A stretch of DNA of 64,000 bases, taken from assembly GCA_002840685.1 (NCBI GenBank), contig PHBU01000011.1, positions 186,001-250,000 of the forward strand, read 5' to 3'. This stretch comes from Chloroflexi bacterium HGW-Chloroflexi-6. Its GTDB lineage: Bacteria; Chloroflexota; Anaerolineae; Anaerolineales; Villigracilaceae. Within the stretch, counting starts at the first letter, position 1; each line of letters begins with the position of its first letter. The position numbers and the translations under genes are program-made. The notes beneath the pieces are model-generated. The model was not told the DNA's origin. It saw nothing but the letters and a program-made list of their open reading frames with translations, and ran no database searches. Below, piece after piece: positions 9,857-18,647 of the stretch.

Positions 9857-11037
9857 GTCAGCCTGGCAGTCTGGTTGTTTTGTGCAATATGCAAGGCCAG
9901 GTCACAAAGGTTTTGAACGATTCGCTTGGTTTGGGCGCCGCCATCCAGCCGGGCATGCCATTCCCGCGTCTGGCGGCGCGCGGTGCACTGGCCAAAGCGC
10001 TCTCCTTCCTGACCGAGATCAACGCCCATGGAGCAGCCTTTGACTGGGAAATTAACATTCTGCTCAAGAATGAGATCAAAACCCTGCATTTCACGGGCAG
10101 TAAAGTCAATGATGCTGTGCTGATCGTTGCTGCTGAAAATGGCAAAATCGCCCGGACACTCTTTGAAGGCATGATGCAAATGAACAATGAGCAGACCAAT
10201 CACCTGCGCGCTGCACTTAAAGAAAATAGCCGCCCCGAACGAGATGACAGTCAATTTAATGAAATCAGTCGTTTGAACAATGAGTTGGTTTCCATGCAGC
10301 GTGAACTGGCCAAGAAGAACGCCGAATTGGAACGCCTGAATCAAGAGAAAAACCGTTTTCTCGGCATGGCCGCCCACGATCTGCGCAACCCCTTGCAATC
10401 CATCCTGGCCCACAGCGCATTCCTGCTGGACGAAGACCCGGTTGCCCTTGGCGCAGATTACCATAAGTTCATGGAAGTGATCTTTGCCTCAACCGAGTTC
10501 ATGGCCCGCCTGGTGGATGATTTGCTGGATGTGGTCAAAATTGAATCTGGAAGGTTGCAGTTGGATTATTCGGCAGTGGATTTGGTTGCGCTGGTCACAA
10601 GAAACGTTGTGCTCAACCGCGTGCTGGCCGCAAAAAAACAGGTGGAGATCGAACTCATCACTGAAACGCTGCCAACCGCCATGCTGGACAGCGTCAAGAT
10701 CGAACAAGTCTTGAACAACCTGCTCGGGAATGCGGTCAAATTTTCAGAACCGGGCAGCAAGGTTACGGTGTGCCTGGTCGGGCAAATTGAAAACTTTGTT
10801 ATGAGCATTAAAGATGAAGGAGCCGGGATGTCCCCAGATGAACAATCCCAGCTTTTCAAACCCTTCCAACCCGGAAGCGCCGGCACCTGGGGCGAGAAAA
10901 GCACCGGTCTGGGGCTGATGATCGTCAAACGAGTTGTAGAAGGGCATGCCGGAAAAATTTGGTTAAAGAGCAGTCCGGGGCGAGGCACAACCTTTTTTAT
11001 CTCCATCCCGCTCCAGCCAAAGGGACAAGAAAAATGA
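9853..11037 (+). CDS. Soluble sensor histidine kinase coupled to the B12 sensor
   Basis: 394 residues from the ATG at 9853, which overlaps the upstream stop by 4 nt; a longer in-frame start at 9775 lies inside the B12 gene and lacks such support. Residues 1-110 form a small alpha/beta region I cannot assign confidently (PAS-like or novel). A coiled coil (about 135-168) leads to HisKA with the phospho-His in AAHDLRNP (H175), then HATPase_c with N293, DEGAGM (321-326) and TGLGL (351-355). No receiver or membrane helix is present. The 4-nt overlaps on both sides place it in a strict co-translation unit between the cobalamin sensor and the REC-kinase, so it is the likely partner of the B12 protein. 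Confidence 0.88.
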   Translation: MSQPGSLVVLCNMQGQVTKVLNDSLGLGAAIQPGMPFPRLAARGALAKALSFLTEINAHGAAFDWEINILLKNEIKTLHFTGSKVNDAVLIVAAENGKIARTLFEGMMQMNNEQTNHLRAALKENSRPERDDSQFNEISRLNNELVSMQRELAKKNAELERLNQEKNRFLGMAAHDLRNPLQSILAHSAFLLDEDPVALGADYHKFMEVIFASTEFMARLVDDLLDVVKIESGRLQLDYSAVDLVALVTRNVVLNRVLAAKKQVEIELITETLPTAMLDSVKIEQVLNNLLGNAVKFSEPGSKVTVCLVGQIENFVMSIKDEGAGMSPDEQSQLFKPFQPGSAGTWGEKSTGLGLMIVKRVVEGHAGKIWLKSSPGRGTTFFISIPLQPKGQEK

Positions 11038-12164
11038 AAGAAGCCGTAAAAATCCTGATAGCAGATGACAACCCCGTCATCATCGCCGCAACCCGACGCG
11101 TTCTGGAATCTGCCGGATATACGGTGATCAGCGCCCGGGATGGGGAGGAAGCCCTGGAGGTGACCCGCACCCAGCGCCCCAACCTGTTGCTGCTGGATGT
11201 CAATATGCCCAAAATGGATGGGCTTGAAACCTGCCGCCGGATCAAATCTGACCCGCAACTGGCAGGCACCTTTATCATCATCATGTCTGGCACCCACACC
11301 GATAGCGACAGCCAGGTCAACGGGCTGAATATGGGCGCAGATGGCTATATACCCCGGCCAATTGCCAACCGCGAACTGCTGGCGCGTGTGGAGGCCATGC
11401 TCAGAATTCAGGCCGCCGAACAAACCATAAAGAAATATTCCGAATCTTTGGAAGAATTGGTGGCAGAACGTACCCGCGACCTGCGCGAAGCGCAGGAGAA
11501 GCTGGTTCGGCAGGAACGACTGGCGGCCCTCGGGCAATTGGCGGGCAGCGTTGGTCACGAACTGCGCAACCCGCTGACAGTGATCAGCAACGCCGTTTAT
11601 TTTCTAAAACTGGTTCAACCCGATGCAGATCAGAAAATCAAAGAATACCTGGCGCTGATCGAGAAGGAAACCGGCAATGCCGAAAAGATCATCAGCGACC
11701 TGCTCGACTTTGCCCGCATTCAGCGTGTCGAGCGAGAAACGATCACCGTTCCTGAACTGGTGGAACGTGTTCTCCAGCGCTACCCGCTGCCCGACTCAGT
11801 GAATATCTCTCTCGATTTTCCAGTGGGGCTGCCCAGCCTGAATGTTGATGCCCGTCAAATGGAGCAAGTTTTCGGCAACCTGGCGCTGAACGCCTGCCAG
11901 GCCATGGAGCACGGCGGACAGCTGAAAATTTCCGCGGCGGTGGAGGCCGATTCGGTGAAAATCGCGGTACAGGATAACGGAGAAGGCATAACGCCCGAAA
12001 ACATGTCCAAGCTTTTCGAGCCGCTTTTTAGCACGAAACCCAGCGGCATCGGGCTTGGCTTACCCGTTTGCAAAAACCTGGTCGAGGCAAATGGTGGGCA
12101 GATCAAAGCCGAGAGCCAGCCAGGGGTTGGGAGCACTTTTACGGTCTATTTTCCGCCAGGTTAG
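11034..12164 (+). CDS. REC-histidine kinase with Lys-to-Arg receiver
   Basis: 376 residues from the ATG at 11034 (4-nt overlap with the upstream stop; a longer start at 10959 is inside the preceding gene). The N-terminal receiver has D11-D12 and phospho-Asp D55 in LLLLDVNMP, but the invariant Lys is replaced by Arg (R108 in IPRPIANREL). That change can alter phosphorylation-dependent switching. A coiled coil follows, then HisKA (H175 in GHELRNP) and HATPase_c (N286, GIGLGL 338-343). The HisKA region (VRQERLAALGQLAG) is shared with the kinases at 12198, 16143 and 18647. With its receiver it could accept phosphate from the kinase at 9853, forming a short relay. Confidence 0.9.
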   Translation: MKEAVKILIADDNPVIIAATRRVLESAGYTVISARDGEEALEVTRTQRPNLLLLDVNMPKMDGLETCRRIKSDPQLAGTFIIIMSGTHTDSDSQVNGLNMGADGYIPRPIANRELLARVEAMLRIQAAEQTIKKYSESLEELVAERTRDLREAQEKLVRQERLAALGQLAGSVGHELRNPLTVISNAVYFLKLVQPDADQKIKEYLALIEKETGNAEKIISDLLDFARIQRVERETITVPELVERVLQRYPLPDSVNISLDFPVGLPSLNVDARQMEQVFGNLALNACQAMEHGGQLKISAAVEADSVKIAVQDNGEGITPENMSKLFEPLFSTKPSGIGLGLPVCKNLVEANGGQIKAESQPGVGSTFTVYFPPG

Positions 12165-12197
12165 TCATCCTTCGGCAAACCGGCAGATAAGGCAACA

Positions 12198-15100
12198 ATG
12201 AGCTCGCTATCCAAAATACTTGTGGTCAATAACGATCCGGTTTTGTTGGACGCCACCCGGGCTGTCCTGGAGTCTGCTGGCTACGAGACTCTTCAAGCTT
12301 CGAGCGGCGATGAGACTTTGGCTGTTGCTCGAGAGCATCACCCAAACCTGGTGCTGCTGGATGTCAACCTGGACAAGCTGGCCGGATTCGAGATCTGCCA
12401 CCGCATCAAAACCGATCAGCTTCTGGCCGGAACAACCATCATTGTTATCCTTTCCAGTATCCATACCGATACAGACAGCCGCGCGCAAGGCCTGGAGTCT
12501 GGCGCGGATGACTATATCCTGCGGCCGATTGCCAACCGCGAACTGTTGGCGCGCATTCGGGCGCTCTTGCGCGGTCAGGCGGTTGAGCGCGCCTTGCAGG
12601 CAAGCGAGAAACGTTTTCGCGCTTTGGTTGAAAATTCCAGCGACGCCATCACCCTGCTGGATGCCAAGGGGGTGGCCATCTATGATAGCCCCGCAGCTCC
12701 CGGGATGCTCGGCTATACCCCTCAAGACTGGATCGGACGCGATGTGTTTTCGCTGATACATCCCGACGATCTGCCACAGGCCCAGGATCTTTTCCAGAGG
12801 CTCGTCAAAACACCCGGCACTCACATCAACAGCACATTCCGCCTGCACCACAAGAGCGGGGCATGGTTATGGATAGAAATGGTCGCAACCAATTTATTAT
12901 TCGAGCCAGATGTGAACGCAGTTGTTCTGAATTACCGTGATATTACCGAGCAAAAACAGAATGAAACCATCAATGCCGCGCGGTTACGTTTGGCGCGATT
13001 TTCACTAACGCATTCCTTAAATGAACTACTCGAAGAAACTCTGAATGAAACCGAGAAGCTTACCGACAGTCTGATCGGTTTCTACCATTTTGTTGAAGAG
13101 GATCAAAAATCATTAACGCTCCAAAATTGGTCAACTAGAACAAAAACAGAATTCTGCAAAGCAGAAGGGCCGGGATTGCATTACGCAGTTGATGCCGCCG
13201 GAGTATGGGTAGATTGCATTCGCCAGGGAAAAGCAGTCATCCATAACAACTATGCTGCACTGTCTCATCGTAAAGGCATGCCCGAAGGCCATGCCACGAT
13301 AATTCGCGAACTGGTTGTGCCTGTATTCCGCGGCGACAAAATATCTGCCGTTTTGGGCGTTGGGAATAAAGCCACTGATTATTCCGAAAAAGATGTTGAA
13401 ATCGTTTCGCTAATTGCCAACCTGGCCTGGGAAATTGCCGTTCGTAAACAAGCGGAAGAAGCCCTGCGCGAAAGCGAAGACAAGTTCAAGTATATCTTTG
13501 AGCATTCCGTCATCGGGAAATCCATCACCCTGATCAATGGTGAGATCAATGTCAATCAGGCCTTTTGTGACATGCTCGGCTATTCCCCCGAAGAACTAAA
13601 AAAACGCACCTGGCAGGAGATTTCTCACCCAGCTGATCTCGAATTAACCCAAACCGAAATCAATAACCTGCTCTCCAATCAGCGCGAGTCAACCCGCTTT
13701 ATCAAGCGCTATCTTCACAAGAACGGCTCGGAGATTTGGGCCGAGGTCGGCTCAGCTTTACGCCGCGACACGGATGGCAAACCTCTCTACTTTCTAACAA
13801 CGATCAACGACATCACCGCCCGCAAACAAGCCGAACTGGCCTTTCAGGCCAGCAACGCCTACCTGCAAGCTGTGCTGGATTCGGTTACGGACGCTGTTTT
13901 TGTGGATGACGCCGATACCGGTCAGATCATCGATGTTAACCAGGGCATGTGCGCGATGTATGGCTACTCGCGCGCTGAAGCCTTGCGCATCCCGATTGGT
14001 GATTTGAGCCAGGGAGAGCTGCCTTATTCACAAACCGAGGCACTCGAATGGCTGCGCAAGGCCCGGGAAATTGAACCACAAACCTTCGAGTGGCTGGCCA
14101 AGCACAAGGACGGCCATCTTTTCTGGACAGAAGTCAGCACGCGCTTTGCGGTCATTGGCGGCGAAAACCGCTTCGTGGTGGTTGTGCGCGATATCAGCGA
14201 GCGCAAACAGGCCGAGAATGCTCTGCGCGAGAACCAGGCCAATTTACGGGCCCTTTTGGATGCCATTCTCGAATCGGTGCTTTTGATCAAAACAGATGGC
14301 ACGGTCATCACGGTCAATACAACCGTTGCCGGGCGGCTGAACAGCACGATCGAGGGGATGATCGGGCAAAACGTGTACGATTTTGTCTCGCCAGATGTGG
14401 CTGAATTCCGCAGAAAATATGCAGAGCAGGTCATTGCCACAGGGCAGCCAATCTGGTTTGAGGACTTGCGCAATGGCCGTTTTGTGCTTAATTCGATTTC
14501 CCCGGTTTTGGGCACAAGCGGGCAGGTAGAAAGACTGGCAATCTTCGGTTTTGACATCACAGAACGCAAACAAGCTGAAGAAGCCCTGAAGCTAAGCAAT
14601 GAACTGCTCTCCCTGTTTATCCAACACTCTCCGATCTACGCGTTCATCAAAGAAGTCACCCCCACAGAAAGCCGGGTGCTGAAGGCCAGCGAAAACTTCG
14701 AGGAGATGATTGGCATTCCAGGTTCGCAAATGGTTGGCAAATCCATGCAAGAACTCTTCCCGCCTGAACTCGCCAAAACAATGACCCTTGATGACTGGGC
14801 TGTCGCTTCGGCGGGGCAGGTTCTCAAGCTGGAGGAGGAATTGAACGGACGCAGTTATACCACCATCAAATTCCCCATCCAACAGGGTGGGAAACACTTG
14901 CTGGCGGGCTATACGATCGATATAACCGAACGAAGAAAGGCCGAAGAAGCTTTACGCCAGAGCGAAACCTTCAACCGATCGATTCTTGAAAATTCACCGA
15001 TCGGAATTTCCGTCCGCAGCCAGACCGGCAAACTCATCTCCGCGAACGAGGCCTGGAAGAAGATTTGGGCCATCTCAGAAGCTGATTTTCTGGCAGACCA

Positions 15101-16094
15101 GGAAAAAGAGCGCCAAACCTTGAATTTTAATATCCGCGATGGTTACCTGGCCCCCCATCTGGATGCAGTCCAGCGTGTTTATCAGCAAGGCGAGCACCTT
15201 TACTTGCCCGAGCTGAAGATTACCAAGCCCAGACCGGGCGCCGCTGAATGGATTGCCCAACACTTTTATGCCATTCAGGATGAACAGGGGCAAGTCCAAC
15301 GGGTTGTGATCCTGACCGAAGATATTACCGAGCGTAAGCAAGCCGAGGAAGATATCCGCAAGCTGAATGCCGAACTGGAACAAAGAGTCGAAGCGCGCAC
15401 CCGCGAACTGCAAGATGCCCAGGAAAAACTTGTCCGCCAGGAAAAACTGGCCGTGCTCGGGCAACTGGCCGGGGGTGTTGGCCACGAGCTGCGGAATCCT
15501 TTGGGCATCATCAACAATGCAACCTATTACCTGCGGCTGGTTCAGCCCGAAGCAGATGAAACGGTCAAGGAATATCTGGGCATCATCGAGACCGAAACGC
15601 ACAACGCCGACAAGATCATCAGCGATCTGCTCGATTTCTCGCGCATCAAATCTGTGGATGTGGAACCGGTGGCGGTCTCCGATCTGGCCCGGCGCACGCT
15701 GGAACGCTTCCCGCCACCCCAAAATGTGCGGGTAACACTCGACCTGCCCGAAGAGTTGCCCATTCTCTATGTTGACCCGCGCCAACTAATTCAGGTACTG
15801 GGCAACCTGGTGCTGAATGCCTGCCAGGCCATGCCACAAGGTGGAACGTTAAGCCTGTCTGCAAAGAAAAAAGGCAAAATGGTGGCGCTTGCCGTTGCGG
15901 ATACCGGAACAGGCATCGCACCTGAAACCATGCAAAAACTCTTTGAGCCGCTTTTTACCACCAAACCAAAAGGCATCGGGTTGGGGTTGGCCGTCAGTAA
16001 AAAACTGGTCGAGGCCAACAATGGCAAGATCGAGATCAAAAGCCAGCCGGGTCAGGGCACCACATTCACCGTTTATCTGCCTGTGAAGCCGTGA
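12198..16094 (+). CDS. Multi-PAS sensor histidine kinase with degenerate receiver
   Basis: 1298 residues. An N-terminal receiver (1-125) is followed by PAS (136-255), GAF (260-415), five further PAS domains (about 425-545, 550-672, 680-793, 798-915, 920-1048), a coiled coil, HisKA (H1096 in GHELRNP) and HATPase_c (N1207, GIGLGL 1259-1264). The receiver keeps D55, but the acidic pair that binds Mg2+ is N11-N12 and the Lys is R109, so it is probably a pseudo-receiver. No membrane segments are seen. Seven predicted small-molecule or redox sensor domains suggest integration of several cytoplasmic signals. It starts 33 nt after the previous stop. The kinase core is nearly the same as that of the next gene. 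Confidence 0.9.
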   Translation: MSSLSKILVVNNDPVLLDATRAVLESAGYETLQASSGDETLAVAREHHPNLVLLDVNLDKLAGFEICHRIKTDQLLAGTTIIVILSSIHTDTDSRAQGLESGADDYILRPIANRELLARIRALLRGQAVERALQASEKRFRALVENSSDAITLLDAKGVAIYDSPAAPGMLGYTPQDWIGRDVFSLIHPDDLPQAQDLFQRLVKTPGTHINSTFRLHHKSGAWLWIEMVATNLLFEPDVNAVVLNYRDITEQKQNETINAARLRLARFSLTHSLNELLEETLNETEKLTDSLIGFYHFVEEDQKSLTLQNWSTRTKTEFCKAEGPGLHYAVDAAGVWVDCIRQGKAVIHNNYAALSHRKGMPEGHATIIRELVVPVFRGDKISAVLGVGNKATDYSEKDVEIVSLIANLAWEIAVRKQAEEALRESEDKFKYIFEHSVIGKSITLINGEINVNQAFCDMLGYSPEELKKRTWQEISHPADLELTQTEINNLLSNQRESTRFIKRYLHKNGSEIWAEVGSALRRDTDGKPLYFLTTINDITARKQAELAFQASNAYLQAVLDSVTDAVFVDDADTGQIIDVNQGMCAMYGYSRAEALRIPIGDLSQGELPYSQTEALEWLRKAREIEPQTFEWLAKHKDGHLFWTEVSTRFAVIGGENRFVVVVRDISERKQAENALRENQANLRALLDAILESVLLIKTDGTVITVNTTVAGRLNSTIEGMIGQNVYDFVSPDVAEFRRKYAEQVIATGQPIWFEDLRNGRFVLNSISPVLGTSGQVERLAIFGFDITERKQAEEALKLSNELLSLFIQHSPIYAFIKEVTPTESRVLKASENFEEMIGIPGSQMVGKSMQELFPPELAKTMTLDDWAVASAGQVLKLEEELNGRSYTTIKFPIQQGGKHLLAGYTIDITERRKAEEALRQSETFNRSILENSPIGISVRSQTGKLISANEAWKKIWAISEADFLADQEKERQTLNFNIRDGYLAPHLDAVQRVYQQGEHLYLPELKITKPRPGAAEWIAQHFYAIQDEQGQVQRVVILTEDITERKQAEEDIRKLNAELEQRVEARTRELQDAQEKLVRQEKLAVLGQLAGGVGHELRNPLGIINNATYYLRLVQPEADETVKEYLGIIETETHNADKIISDLLDFSRIKSVDVEPVAVSDLARRTLERFPPPQNVRVTLDLPEELPILYVDPRQLIQVLGNLVLNACQAMPQGGTLSLSAKKKGKMVALAVADTGTGIAPETMQKLFEPLFTTKPKGIGLGLAVSKKLVEANNGKIEIKSQPGQGTTFTVYLPVKP

Positions 16095-16142
16095 TCTATC
16101 ACCATTGCTGTTTATCATATAACTTGCTGGAGAGTAGTAAAG

Positions 16143-18647
16143 ATGATTGAATCCCCTTTCACCGGGTTAATCCAAAATGTTGCCCTGCTGCTGGCCCTGG
16201 TGCTGGTATTTAATTTTGTCGAACCGCGCCTGCCCCGTGGACGGGCTTCATTTCATCAGGGTTTGCTCGGGTTGCTGATCGGCATAATCGGGGTAAGCAT
16301 CATGATGACTCCCTGGGTTTTGGCCCCCGGCGCCAATTTTGACACCCGCTCAGTGCTCTTAAGTGTTTCCGGCTTGTTCTTTGGGAGCATCCCCACCCTG
16401 ATCGCGATGCTGATCACCGCCGCCTTCCGCATATATCAGGGCGGCAGCGGCGTACTGACCGGCGTTTTGGTGATCCTGGCAACCGGGGCGATCGGCATCG
16501 CCTGGCGGCATTTGCGCAAGAAACCTCTTGAAGAAACCGACTGGAAAGAATTCTATCTATTTGGCGTGATCACGCACCTGGTAATGCTGGCCTTGATGCT
16601 CACCTTTCCATGGGCCATTGCCCAAAACGTTCTGACGAATATCAGCCTGCCCGTCCTGGCAATTTACCCACTCGGAACCGTCTTGCTCGGGACGTTAATG
16701 GTGAACCAGGAGCGGCACAAGCTGGCCGAAAGCGCCCTGCGCGAGAGCGAAGAAAAATATCGCTTGTTTTTTGAAGATATGTCGCAGGGAGTATTTTATC
16801 AACGAGCAGACGGTGTATTGATCGATGTAAACCAGGCGGCGCTGAACATGCTGGGCCTAACCCGCGATCAGTTTCTGGGAAAAACATCCCACGACCCCGC
16901 CTGGAAAGTCATCAACGCAGACGGAAACAGCCTGCCGCCCGAAGAGCACGCCTCCATGCAGGCATTGCGTACAGGAAAAGTGATCGAAAATATGGAAATG
17001 GGGGTTTACCGCTCCAACACACAAGATTTCGTCTGGCTGGTTGCCAATGCCATGCCCCAGTTCAGGCCAGGCGAGTCGAGACCTTATCAGGTTTTCGTGA
17101 CACTCCACGATATCAGCGCGCGCAAACAGGCCGATTCCGCCCTGCGTCAATCGGAGAGCGCTTTAAAACAGGCCCAACGCGTGGCTCATGTCGGCAGTTG
17201 GAAGTGGCATATCGCTTCGAACACGCTCGAATGGTCCGATGAAATGTACCGGATTTTCGGCATCGCGAAAGAAAGCTTTACCGGCAACCTGGCCGATGTG
17301 ATTGACCGGGCCATACACCCGGACGATCGCAACAAGGTTGAAGAAAGCAATCTCGCCGTTGCCAATCAAGGCCGGCCAACCCCCCTGGAATACCGGATTG
17401 TCCGGCCGGATGGCACGATCCGCACCATTTGGGGCGAGGCTGGCGATTTGATCCGTGACGCCAGCGGCAACCCGCAGGTATTGACGGGGATCGCCCAAGA
17501 CATTACTGCGCACAAGAAGATCGAAAGAGTGCTGGTGGAGGCCCAGGCGATTGCCCACATCGGGAGCTGGGAATATGGCATGGCGAATGACCAATTCGAT
17601 TGGTCGCCAGAAATGTTCCATATCTTTGGCCGCGAACCGGCTTCTGGCCGGCCAAGCTTGCTTGAACACCAGCAATACATCCACCCTGATGATTGGGAGC
17701 GCATCGAACGGGTATTCATGAACACAGTTCAAAATGGCGTGCCTTTTCGTGAAGAATTCCGCATCGTCCGCCAAACCGGAGAACAGGCATGGGCCGAAGC
17801 CATTGGCCAGGTTGACCGCGACAGCCCTGGCCGCGTTTACAAGATCATGGGAACCATGCAAGATATCACCGAACGTAAGCAGAACGAAGAACAGATCCGA
17901 ACTTATTCTGAAAAACTTGAAGAAATGGTTGAAGCGCGCACCGTTGAACTGCGCGAAGCTCAAGAAAAACTGGTCCGCCAGGAAAAACTGGCCGTACTCG
18001 GGCAATTGGCCGGAGGCGTTGGCCATGAACTGCGCAACCCGCTCGGCGTCATCAATAACGCCGTCTATTACCTGCGTATGGCCCAACCCGAGACAAGTGA
18101 AAAGGTCAAGGAATATCTGGGGATCATCGAAACCGAAACCCACAACGCCAACAAGATCATCAGCGACCTGCTCGATTTCTCGCGCATCAAAACTACAGCA
18201 GTCGAGTCGGTGGATATCGCCGGTCTGGTCCGGCACACTCTGGAACGCTTCCCAACCACTGAGAATGTGCAGGTAACACTCGATCTGCCCGAAGATTTAC
18301 CCACTATATATATTGACCCGCGCCAGCTGACCCAGGTGCTTGGAAACCTGGTGCTGAATGCCTGTCAGGCCATGCCCCAGGGTGGAACATTAAGCCTGTC
18401 TGCAAAGAAAAAAGGCAAAATGGTGACAATCGCTGTTGCCGATACCGGAACAGGCATCACCCCTGAAAACATGCAAAAACTCTTTGAGCCGCTCTTCACC
18501 ACCAAACCGAAAGGCATTGGGCTGGGGCTGGCCGTCAGCAAAAAGTTGATCGAGGCCAATAATGGCAAGATCGAAGTTGAGAGCGAACCGGGCAAAGGCT
18601 CTACATTTATAGTTATTCTGCCCATAAAAGTTGAGGCACAAGCATAA
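16143..18647 (+). CDS. Membrane sensor kinase: 5TMR-LYT receptor, PAS x3, HisKA, HATPase
   Basis: 834 residues. Residues 1-190 carry about five or six hydrophobic helices and match the 5TM receptor of LytS-YhcK type (NFDTRSVLLSVSGLFFG at 65-81; AFRIYQGGSG at 94-103). Three PAS domains follow (about 205-328, 345-456, 467-577), then a coiled coil, HisKA (H628 in GHELRNP) and HATPase_c (N739, GIGLGL 791-796). LytS-type receptors sense cell-envelope or small-metabolite signals; the ligand here is unknown. There is no C-terminal receiver. The stop codon overlaps the next start by 1 nt (TAATG), so the two kinases are translationally coupled. Long nucleotide stretches of the kinase core match the preceding gene. 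Confidence 0.9.
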   Translation: MIESPFTGLIQNVALLLALVLVFNFVEPRLPRGRASFHQGLLGLLIGIIGVSIMMTPWVLAPGANFDTRSVLLSVSGLFFGSIPTLIAMLITAAFRIYQGGSGVLTGVLVILATGAIGIAWRHLRKKPLEETDWKEFYLFGVITHLVMLALMLTFPWAIAQNVLTNISLPVLAIYPLGTVLLGTLMVNQERHKLAESALRESEEKYRLFFEDMSQGVFYQRADGVLIDVNQAALNMLGLTRDQFLGKTSHDPAWKVINADGNSLPPEEHASMQALRTGKVIENMEMGVYRSNTQDFVWLVANAMPQFRPGESRPYQVFVTLHDISARKQADSALRQSESALKQAQRVAHVGSWKWHIASNTLEWSDEMYRIFGIAKESFTGNLADVIDRAIHPDDRNKVEESNLAVANQGRPTPLEYRIVRPDGTIRTIWGEAGDLIRDASGNPQVLTGIAQDITAHKKIERVLVEAQAIAHIGSWEYGMANDQFDWSPEMFHIFGREPASGRPSLLEHQQYIHPDDWERIERVFMNTVQNGVPFREEFRIVRQTGEQAWAEAIGQVDRDSPGRVYKIMGTMQDITERKQNEEQIRTYSEKLEEMVEARTVELREAQEKLVRQEKLAVLGQLAGGVGHELRNPLGVINNAVYYLRMAQPETSEKVKEYLGIIETETHNANKIISDLLDFSRIKTTAVESVDIAGLVRHTLERFPTTENVQVTLDLPEDLPTIYIDPRQLTQVLGNLVLNACQAMPQGGTLSLSAKKKGKMVTIAVADTGTGITPENMQKLFEPLFTTKPKGIGLGLAVSKKLIEANNGKIEVESEPGKGSTFIVILPIKVEAQA

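Noticed and set aside
10566..11558. Long minus-strand open frame (330 codons) opposite the coupled kinases
   Set aside because: Antisense shadow across two real genes; no domain.
17163..18236. Long minus-strand open frame (357 codons) opposite the 5TMR kinase
   Set aside because: It lies entirely opposite a kinase with intact domains, has no RBS or family match, and is a by-product of codon bias.
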